A stretch of 64,000 nt of DNA from Mobilisporobacter senegalensis (GTDB lineage Bacteria > Bacillota > Clostridia > Lachnospirales > Lachnospiraceae), in the NCBI RefSeq assembly GCF_003752155.1, contig NZ_RJVG01000002.1:248001-312000 (forward strand), in the 5' to 3' direction. Position numbers and translations under genes: made by a program. How positions within the stretch are numbered: the stretch's first letter is position 1; every line of letters starts with the position of its first letter. Of the stretch, positions 55,991 to 64,000 are shown one piece after another. The notes beneath the pieces are model-generated. The model saw nothing but the letters and a program-made list of their open reading frames with translations, was not told the origin of the DNA and searched no databases.

Positions 55991-56043
55991 AATCAGCCCT
56001 AAACTCGATTACGCTTCGCTGCATCTTGCTTAGGCAGAGCACC

Positions 56044-56117
56044 ATATAGAAAGGAGTGCACAAACTGCCCTTAGTGTGCAAGTACTCACGTGCAATTTGC
56101 ACACTCCTTTCTGCATG
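56044..56117 (+). other. Competing hairpins between hemW and hrcA
   Basis: Stem A: AGAAAGGAGTG (56048-56058) pairs with CACTCCTTTCT (56102-56112), extended outward by CCAT/ATGG. Stem B: AGTGTGCAA (56073-56081) pairs with TTGCACACT (56097-56105). The right arms share 56102-56105, so only one can form in full. No T-run follows, so a terminator is doubtful. Confidence 0.5.
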
Positions 56118-56149
56118 GCTGAACTGTAATAAAAAATTTCATATTTTCC

Positions 56150-56218
56150 TTGACAAACGAAAAATGAAGTGATATTTTATTTATAAAGATATTAGCACTC
56201 TATCTTTGTGAGTGCTAA
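56150..56218 (+). promoter_or_regulatory. hrcA-grpE-dnaK promoter with CIRCE operator
   Basis: TTGACA (56150-56155), 17-bp spacer and a weak TATTTT, then a perfect CIRCE: TTAGCACTC, nine bases, GAGTGCTAA at 56192-56218. CIRCE is the HrcA-binding operator, so the heat-shock operon is autoregulated. The same element in the mRNA lies just ahead of the hrcA start. Confidence 0.95.
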
Positions 56219-56240
56219 CAATGCAAAAGGATGTGATCCA

Positions 56241-57272
56241 ATGGATTTAGATGAAAGAAAATTGAAGATATTGCAGGCAATCGTTCGTAATTACCTTGAA
56301 ACCGGAGAACCAGTCGGTTCCAGAACAATATCAAAGTTTACGGATTTAAATCTCAGTTCTGCGACCATTCGTAACGAAATGGCAGATCTTGAAGAATTGG
56401 GTTACATCCTTCAGCCTCATACATCAGCAGGAAGGATTCCTTCTGATAAAGGGTATCGGTTATATGTTGATACTTTAATGCAGGATAAAGTTCAAGAAGT
56501 AGAGGATATGAAAGAACTACTCGTTCAAAAAGCAGATAAGATTGAATTACTGCTTCAGCAAGTGGCTAAATTATTAGCTGTGAATACTAATTATGCTACG
56601 ATGGTTACAACTCCTCAATATAAGCATAGAAGAGTGAAATTTATTCAGCTTACGGAAGTAGATGATAATCAGCTTCTTGCAGTAATTGTATTAGAGGGCA
56701 ACATTGTTAAAAACGAATTTATCAAACTGAAAGAAGTTGTTAAGAAAGATGCAATATTAAGAATGAATATTGTAATGAATACTTTCTTACAAGGACTTGA
56801 TATTAATGAGATTAATATCTCCATCATACAAAAGATAAAAGAGCAGTCTGGAGATTATTTTGATCTGGCAAATGATATCATTGATGCAATTGCCAAGGCA
56901 CTTACAGAGGAAGATGACCTTGAAATATATACAAGTGGTGCAACTAATATATTAAAGTACCCGGAATTAAGTGACAAAGAAAGAGCAACAGAACTACTTT
57001 ATACTTTTGAAGAGAAAAAGCAATTATCTAATTTGATTACAGATAAATTGGCAGATGAAGAAAGTAGGGGAATTCAAGTATATATTGGCAATGAGACTCC
57101 CGTGAAATCTATGAAGGATTGTGCCGTAGTAACGGCCACATATGAAGTGGAAGAAGGAGTATATGGGAAGATAGGAATTATCGGACCTAAGAGAATGGAT
57201 TATGAAAAGGTAGTTCATACATTACAATCTCTTATGCAGCAGTTGGATGATATATTCAAGAATAAAACATAG
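56241..57272 (+). CDS. hrcA: Heat-inducible transcription repressor HrcA
   Basis: About 343 residues. The N-terminal winged HTH contains ILQAIVRNYLETGEPVGSRT and NLSSATIRNEMADLEELGYI, and HTSAGRIPSDKGYRLYVD is the family signature. It represses this operon at CIRCE and needs GroEL for activity. ATG 56241 is chosen because AAAGGATG lies just ahead; the GTG at 56208 would fall inside CIRCE. Confidence 0.96.
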   Translation: MDLDERKLKILQAIVRNYLETGEPVGSRTISKFTDLNLSSATIRNEMADLEELGYILQPHTSAGRIPSDKGYRLYVDTLMQDKVQEVEDMKELLVQKADKIELLLQQVAKLLAVNTNYATMVTTPQYKHRRVKFIQLTEVDDNQLLAVIVLEGNIVKNEFIKLKEVVKKDAILRMNIVMNTFLQGLDINEINISIIQKIKEQSGDYFDLANDIIDAIAKALTEEDDLEIYTSGATNILKYPELSDKERATELLYTFEEKKQLSNLITDKLADEESRGIQVYIGNETPVKSMKDCAVVTATYEVEEGVYGKIGIIGPKRMDYEKVVHTLQSLMQQLDDIFKNKT

Positions 57273-57300
57273 ATAATCAGAAAGAAAGGTGGTTTCATAA

Positions 57301-57942
57301 GTGTTAGAGGAAGAAAAGTTAAACCAGGAAGAGACAAATGAAGAACTGCATGAAGAGGTGCAAGAAGTAAAAACAGAAGAGATTTTAGAACAAATGGAAG
57401 AAACAGGAGAATCAGATACTGATAACATAGAAGAGTCAGACGAAGAAGGAACTCAGAAAAAAGAGAAATCTAAATTCTTTAAAAAGGATAAGAAAGAAAA
57501 AAAAGATCCTAAAGATGAAAAAATTGAAGAATTAAATGACAGATTAATAAGAACGATGGCTGAGTTTGATAATTTTAGAAAACGTTCTGAAAAAGAAAAA
57601 TCTCAAATGTTTGAACTTGGAGCGAAAGATATTATTGAGAGAATACTTCCTGTAATTGATAATTTTGAGAGAGGGTTAGATACTATCTCAGAAGAAGAGA
57701 GAGAGGGTGCTTTTGCCCAGGGAATCGAAAAAATATATAAACAGTTAACTACTACACTTGAAGAAGTCGGTGTAAAAGCAATTGAGGCTGTTGGTAACGA
57801 ATTTGATCCAAACCTTCATAATGCAGTAATGCATGCAGATGATGAAGAACAGGGAGAGAACATTATTACGGATGAATTCCAAAAAGGCTATATGTACAAA
57901 GATACTGTAGTACGTCATAGCATGGTGAAAGTAGTTAATTAA
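57301..57942 (+). CDS. grpE: Nucleotide exchange factor GrpE
   Basis: A 213-residue GrpE that releases ADP from DnaK. The first 80 residues are very acidic and low-complexity, followed by the coiled-coil (KIEELNDRLIRTMAEFDNFR) and the C-terminal beta domain (GNEFDPNLHNAVMHADDEE, YMYKDTVVRHSMVKVV). GTG start with AAAGGTGG ahead. Second gene of the CIRCE-controlled operon. Confidence 0.96.
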   Translation: MLEEEKLNQEETNEELHEEVQEVKTEEILEQMEETGESDTDNIEESDEEGTQKKEKSKFFKKDKKEKKDPKDEKIEELNDRLIRTMAEFDNFRKRSEKEKSQMFELGAKDIIERILPVIDNFERGLDTISEEEREGAFAQGIEKIYKQLTTTLEEVGVKAIEAVGNEFDPNLHNAVMHADDEEQGENIITDEFQKGYMYKDTVVRHSMVKVVN

Positions 57943-58016
57943 TATAAAGCTTAACAGCACATTAAAATTTTTATGAACAACAGTAAACTAACGTATATTT
58001 CATTTAGGAGGAATAA

Positions 58017-59876
<1,860 letters not shown>

Positions 59877-59890
59877 TAAAGAAAAGTGGT

Positions 59891-59929
59891 AAACCATAAG
59901 AGTCACGCTTTGCGTGACTTTTATGGTTT
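59891..59929 (+). terminator. Hairpin after dnaK
   Basis: AAACCATAAGAGTCACGC pairs with GCGTGACTTTTATGGTTT around TTT. There is no T-run after it, so some read-through into dnaJ is likely. Confidence 0.7.
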
Positions 59930-60006
59930 AATCAAGATAGATATTCATGATATAGGTACTTGAGGATTTTTGACATCTGAATCAAGTCTTTATAAGACGA
60001 AAAAGC

Positions 60007-60035
60007 TTGACGAAAACATAAGAGTTCAGTATGAT
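60007..60035 (+). promoter_or_regulatory. Predicted promoter of dnaJ
   Basis: TTGACG, 17-bp spacer, TATGAT, about 100 bp before dnaJ. No CIRCE copy is visible here, so dnaJ may be partly uncoupled from HrcA. Confidence 0.5.
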
Positions 60036-60133
60036 AAACTTTATGTAATATACTATAATGAGAATAATACATTTGTGTGATTTTAACATAGTAATTGAAA
60101 TAAATTGTGATGAGACAAGGAAGGAGTATAAAG

Positions 60134-61315
60134 ATGGCAGAGAGTAAAAGAGATTATTACGAAGTGCTTGGAGTTTCCAAATCTGCGGATGACGGAGAAC
60201 TGAAAAGAGCATATAGAAAATTGGCAAAACAATACCATCCTGATACTAACCCAGGGGATAAAGAAGCAGAAATCAAGTTTAAAGAAGCATCAGAGGCTTA
60301 TGCTGTACTTAGCGATCCGGATAAACGCAGACAATATGATCAGTTCGGTCATGCTGCATTTGAGGGAGGAGCTGGAGGAGCCGGCGGTTTTGACTTCAGC
60401 GGTATGGGTGATATGAGCGATATTTTTGGTGATATCTTTGGCGATTTATTTGGTGGAGGAAGATCATCAAGAAGAGCAAGTAATGGACCTATGAAGGGCC
60501 AAAATTTAAGAACCGGAATCCGGATTACATTTGATGAAGCAGTTTTTGGCTGTGAGAAAGAACTTGAACTGAATCTGAAAGACGAATGTGATACTTGTCA
60601 TGGAACAGGTGCAAAACCGGGTACCCAGCCACATACTTGTGAAAAGTGCGGAGGGAAAGGGCAGGTTGTTTATACACAACAATCTTTATTCGGAATGGTC
60701 CGTAATGTTCAGACATGTCCGGATTGTCATGGAACAGGTAAGACAATTAAAGATAAATGTGCAGATTGCTATGGTTCAGGATATATTACAAAGAAAAAGA
60801 AGATCAAAGTATCTGTACCGGCTGGTATTGATAATGGTCAAAGTATTCGTATTCGTGATAAAGGAGAACCTGGCATCAATGGAGGCGAGCGAGGAGATTT
60901 ACTTGTAGAAGTTTCTGTAAGCAGACATCCAATCTTCCAACGTCAGGAGTATGATATTTTCTCAACAGCTCCGATTTCCTATGCAAAAGCTGCTTTGGGC
61001 GGAGATGTGAGAATAAATACGGTAGATGGAGATGTAATATATACTGTAAAACCAGGAACCCAGACAGATACGAAAGTAAGATTAAAAGGCAAAGGGGTCC
61101 CTACTCTGCGCAACAAACAAGTACGAGGAGATCATTACGTTACATTAGTTGTCCAAGTGCCAACCAATCTGAATACAGAACAAAAAGAATTACTTAAGAA
61201 ATTTGATGAAGCTATGACAGGAAGTAAAGGGGAATTTGGAGAAGCTTCAGAGCCAGTAAAAGAAAAAGGCAAGAAAAAGAATCTTAAGGATAAAATAAAC
61301 GAACTTTTTGAATAA
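60134..61315 (+). CDS. dnaJ: Chaperone DnaJ (Hsp40)
   Basis: About 393 residues, type I DnaJ. J domain 5-70 with the HPD motif in KQYHPDTNP; a Gly/Phe-rich stretch; four zinc-binding repeats [24 protein letters not shown] and CADCYGSG; then the substrate-binding domain. The J domain stimulates DnaK ATPase. ATG 60134 follows AAGGAGT; the frame is open from 60107. Confidence 0.97.
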   Translation: MAESKRDYYEVLGVSKSADDGELKRAYRKLAKQYHPDTNPGDKEAEIKFKEASEAYAVLSDPDKRRQYDQFGHAAFEGGAGGAGGFDFSGMGDMSDIFGDIFGDLFGGGRSSRRASNGPMKGQNLRTGIRITFDEAVFGCEKELELNLKDECDTCHGTGAKPGTQPHTCEKCGGKGQVVYTQQSLFGMVRNVQTCPDCHGTGKTIKDKCADCYGSGYITKKKKIKVSVPAGIDNGQSIRIRDKGEPGINGGERGDLLVEVSVSRHPIFQRQEYDIFSTAPISYAKAALGGDVRINTVDGDVIYTVKPGTQTDTKVRLKGKGVPTLRNKQVRGDHYVTLVVQVPTNLNTEQKELLKKFDEAMTGSKGEFGEASEPVKEKGKKKNLKDKINELFE

Positions 61316-61332
61316 GAGAGGAGAATGGAGAC

Positions 61333-62286
61333 TTGAAGTGGACAAAATTATCTTTAAGAACAACAACAGAAGCAGTTGATTTGGTTAGTAATATGCTAAG
61401 TGATTTTGGAATTGAAGGAATGCAGATAGAGGATAATATTTCAATTACTGAAGAAGAGAAGAAAGAAATGTTTATTGACATATTACCAGAATTAGATCCT
61501 GATGACGGAACAGCCACATTAAGTTTCTATATTGAAGATACAGCAAATTTAGGGAAAACAATCGAAAAAGTTGTAAAAGGATTGGATGAATTATCAGAAT
61601 ATGTGGATATAGGAGAAGGAACGATCTCCACATCTGAAACAGAAGACACAGACTGGATCAATAATTGGAAAGAATTTTTTAAACCATTCCGCGTGGATGA
61701 CAACATAATCATAAAGCCTACCTGGGAATCTTTAGACGAAGTAAGGGAGGATGATTTGGTGATTGAAATTGATCCTGGTACTGCATTTGGTACAGGAGCT
61801 CATGAAACAACCAAATTATGTATTCTTGGTCTTAGGAAATATCTGAATAACACATCTAAGATTTTAGATGTGGGCTGCGGCAGTGGAATCCTGTCTATTA
61901 TTGCCCTAAAATTAGGTGCAAAATCAGCTTTAGGAATTGATATTGATCCCAATGCAATAGAGGCTACTTACGAGAATGCAAAAGTGAATAGTATTTCAAA
62001 AGATGATTTTACTATTATCAGTGGTAATATTATTGATGATGGGAAGGTACAGGAAAGAACAGGATTAGAAGAGTATGATATTGTAGTTGCCAATATTTTG
62101 GCTGATGTAATTATACCTTTATCTGGTATGATCAAACAACATATGAAACCAGAAGGCCTGTTTATTACGTCTGGAATTATTAATACGAAGAAAGAAGAAG
62201 TAAAAGAAGCTATTTTATCCAATGGATTTGAAATTGTTGAAATAAATGAAATGGGTGAATGGGTTTCCATTATTGCAAAGTGCTAG
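61333..62286 (+). CDS. prmA: Ribosomal protein L11 methyltransferase
   Basis: A 317-residue class I methyltransferase. N-terminal substrate-recognition domain, then EIDPGTAFGTGAHETTKLC and the SAM-binding ILDVGCGSGILSIIALKLGA; VVANILADVIIPL is the catalytic-region signature. It trimethylates ribosomal protein L11. TTG start, with a GGAG site about 2 bp ahead. Follows dnaJ, as in Bacillus (yqeT). Confidence 0.95.
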   Translation: MKWTKLSLRTTTEAVDLVSNMLSDFGIEGMQIEDNISITEEEKKEMFIDILPELDPDDGTATLSFYIEDTANLGKTIEKVVKGLDELSEYVDIGEGTISTSETEDTDWINNWKEFFKPFRVDDNIIIKPTWESLDEVREDDLVIEIDPGTAFGTGAHETTKLCILGLRKYLNNTSKILDVGCGSGILSIIALKLGAKSALGIDIDPNAIEATYENAKVNSISKDDFTIISGNIIDDGKVQERTGLEEYDIVVANILADVIIPLSGMIKQHMKPEGLFITSGIINTKKEEVKEAILSNGFEIVEINEMGEWVSIIAKC

Positions 62287-62298
62287 GAGAACAAATGT

Positions 62299-63039
62299 AT
62301 GCATCGTTTTTATGTAGAAAATGATCAAATTCATGGAAAAGAGATAGTTATTACAGGTCAGGATGTAAATCATATTAGAAATGTTCTCCGCATGAAGATT
62401 GATGATGAAATTATAATTTGTAATGGACAAGGAAAAGACTTTTATTGTATAATAAATCAGATATCAAGTAATGAAGTGATTGCAGACATTATGTCTGAAC
62501 AGGATACAGATGCAGAACTTCAAACAAAGATTTATCTTTTTCAGGGGCTGCCAAAGAAAGATAAAATGGAATTAATTATTCAAAAAGCAGTGGAACTTGG
62601 AGTATACGAGATTATTCCGGTGGTTACAAAAAGATCTATTGTAAAACTTGATGAGAAGAAGAAAGAACTTAAGAAGCTTGAAAGATGGCAAAGTATATCT
62701 ACCAGTGCTGCAAAACAGTCGGGAAGAGGAATTATTCCCCGTGTGTCAGAGGTGATGACATATAAGGAAGCAATTGATTTTGCCAGTAAGTTAGAATATA
62801 ATGTAATACCTTATGAAAAAGCAGAAGATATAGATAAAACAAGAGATATTGTAAAAAGTGCGAAAGGAAAACAATCCCTTGGAATCTTCATAGGACCGGA
62901 AGGTGGTTTTGAAGAATCAGAGATTGATATGGCATTTAATAGAGATATAAAACCTGTTACACTTGGAAGAAGGATTTTAAGAACAGAAACAGCAGGACTT
63001 GCGATTTTATCAATTATAATGTTTGAACTGGAAAGGTAG
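62299..63039 (+). CDS. rsmE: 16S rRNA m3U1498 methyltransferase
   Basis: A 246-residue SPOUT (knotted) methyltransferase. N-terminal PUA-like domain (MHRFYVENDQIHGKEIVITG, VNHIRNVLRMK), then the knot with LGIFIGPEGGFEESEID and TLGRRILRTETAGLAIL. It methylates U1498 in the decoding region. It starts 12 bp after prmA with AGGAGAAC ahead. Confidence 0.95.
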   Translation: MHRFYVENDQIHGKEIVITGQDVNHIRNVLRMKIDDEIIICNGQGKDFYCIINQISSNEVIADIMSEQDTDAELQTKIYLFQGLPKKDKMELIIQKAVELGVYEIIPVVTKRSIVKLDEKKKELKKLERWQSISTSAAKQSGRGIIPRVSEVMTYKEAIDFASKLEYNVIPYEKAEDIDKTRDIVKSAKGKQSLGIFIGPEGGFEESEIDMAFNRDIKPVTLGRRILRTETAGLAILSIIMFELER

Positions 63040-63057
63040 GATGCACCTACCTTTTTT
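63033..63057 (+). terminator. Intrinsic terminator overlapping the rsmE stop
   Basis: AAGGTAGG (63033-63040) pairs with CCTACCTT (63046-63053) around ATGCA, followed by TTTTTT. The stop codon lies inside the left arm. Confidence 0.75.
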
Positions 63058-63075
63058 GATGACTGGAGGTGTGTG

Positions 63076-64000
63076 ATGGAAGCATATTTAGATAACGGAG
63101 CGACTACAAAAACTTTAGAATCCGTAAAAGATGTTATAGTAAAAGTACTTTGTGAGGATTATGGGAATCCATCTTCTATGCATCAAAAAGGTGTAGATGC
63201 GGAAAAATATATTATAGAAGCCAAGAATATTATTGCAGATAGTTTAAAAGCAGATCCAAAAGAAATCGTATTCACTTCCGGAGGGACAGAATCTAATAAT
63301 ATGGCATTGATAGGTGCAGCAATGGCCTATAAAAGATCGGGGAATCATATCATAACCACAAGAATTGAGCATCCTTCCATACATAATCCATTATCGTTTT
63401 TAGAAGAGACAGGATTTCGGATCAGCTATCTTCCGGTAGACAAATATGGTAAAGTTGAGATAGATGCATTATTGAATGAAATTTGTGAGGAGACGATCCT
63501 TGTTTCTATTATGTATGTTAACAATGAGATTGGATCCGTACAGGACATTGCCCAGATAGCTAAATTAATCAAAGGAAAAAATCCAAAGGTTATTTTCCAT
63601 GTAGATGGGATCCAGGCATATGGAAAGTATCGCATATTTCCAAAGAAAATGGGTATTGACCTACTTTCAATAAGTGGACATAAGATACATGGTCCGAAAG
63701 GAATTGGAGCATTATATATAAGGGACAAAGTAAAAATGAAACCGATCCTTTTTGGTGGCGGACAGCAAAAAGGGATGAGATCCGGAACAGAGAATGTTCC
63801 TGGAATTGCCGGACTTGGTGTTGCCGTGAAAGAAATATATATGGATCATGAGTTAAAAATAAAGAAATTATATGGACTAAAGAAGATATTTATCCAAGGT
63901 GTAAAAGAAATTGAGGATATTATTATAAATGGAATCACAGACAATGAAGAACTGACAGATACGGCACCACATATTATTAGTGTGAGCTTTGGGGGAATCC
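63076..64000 (+). CDS. Cysteine desulfurase (NifS/IscS type), 3' end missing
   Basis: The frame starts at ATG 63076 after GGAGGT and is open to the window end (308 residues seen). It is a class V PLP enzyme: AYLDNGATTKTLESV at the start, FTSGGTESNNMAL (PLP phosphate site), the histidine in TRIEHPSIHNP, FHVDGIQAYGKY and ISGHKIHGPKGIGALY with the Schiff-base lysine, then GGGQQKGMRSGTENVPGIAG. The catalytic cysteine loop is expected just past the end. It supplies sulfur for tRNA thiolation or Fe-S clusters; in this neighbourhood partnership with thiI or mnmA is common. Confidence 0.93.
   Translation, partial: MEAYLDNGATTKTLESVKDVIVKVLCEDYGNPSSMHQKGVDAEKYIIEAKNIIADSLKADPKEIVFTSGGTESNNMALIGAAMAYKRSGNHIITTRIEHPSIHNPLSFLEETGFRISYLPVDKYGKVEIDALLNEICEETILVSIMYVNNEIGSVQDIAQIAKLIKGKNPKVIFHVDGIQAYGKYRIFPKKMGIDLLSISGHKIHGPKGIGALYIRDKVKMKPILFGGGQQKGMRSGTENVPGIAGLGVAVKEIYMDHELKIKKLYGLKKIFIQGVKEIEDIIINGITDNEELTDTAPHIISVSFGGI

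Noticed and set aside
56044-56117. Ordinary intrinsic terminator of hemW
   Set aside because: The stem is strong but no T-run follows on the plus strand, so I list it as hairpins of unknown role.

Overview
The window is low-G+C Firmicute DNA that best fits a spore-forming, strictly anaerobic member of the Lachnospiraceae (Clostridium cluster XIVa). The evidence is the AT-rich base composition, AGGAGG-type ribosome binding sites, rubrerythrin, sporulation genes (gpr, spoIIP, a GerM-type lipoprotein), a DUF6774-like small protein, and the gene order around comE, holA, rpsT, gpr, spoIIP, lepA, hemW, hrcA, grpE, dnaK, dnaJ, prmA and rsmE, which is the classic Firmicutes superblock. Species cannot be named from this sequence alone.

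Layout. 1-2.8 kb: the end of a hexitol locus (GatD-type dehydrogenase, a PfkB-type phosphosugar kinase, an aldo/keto reductase). 2.9-6.1 kb: housekeeping and stress genes (asnA, a histidine phosphatase, maf, rubrerythrin). 6.3-15 kb: a complete galactoside module, with a membrane-anchored AraC-type sensor, a sugar ABC importer without its own ATPase, and a beta-galactosidase split into LacL/LacM-like halves that overlap by 17 bp. 15-15.6 kb: a small XRE regulator and membrane protein pair. 15.7-21.8 kb: arginine biosynthesis, with argG diverging from argCJBD across an AT-rich region carrying ArgR-box-like sites over both promoters. 21.77-22.09 kb: a long nested-stem RNA-like element and a terminator, just before a YdcZ-type transporter gene.

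22.6-29 kb: comEA and comEC, separated by a two-component system and a GerM-domain lipoprotein. 29-32 kb: a TetR/GNAT pair and a divergent double-MerR/VOC pair, each with a dyad at its promoter. 32-33.2 kb: holA and tRNA-Ser(CGA). 33.3-49.9 kb: an accessory region of about 17 kb inserted between holA/tRNA-Ser and rpsT. It holds a trypsin-like protease, an acyltransferase of higher G+C, a P-loop gene remnant, two SRPBCC proteins, VOC proteins, a lincosamide nucleotidyltransferase homologue (Lnu family), a CPBP protease, AraC regulators (one frameshifted), a PQQ-type sugar dehydrogenase, and a four-carbon acid sugar (threonate-type) operon with its DeoR regulator. 50-64 kb: the conserved rpsT to rsmE block with CIRCE ahead of hrcA, ending in a truncated cysteine desulfurase gene.

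The most unusual items are the 229-nt nested-stem element ahead of the ydcZ-like gene, the two-component/GerM insertion between comEA and comEC, the Lnu homologue with an apparent non-AUG start, the double-headed MerR protein, and the three-repeat DeoR-type operator of the threonate operon. I found no CRISPR array, integrase or insertion sequence.
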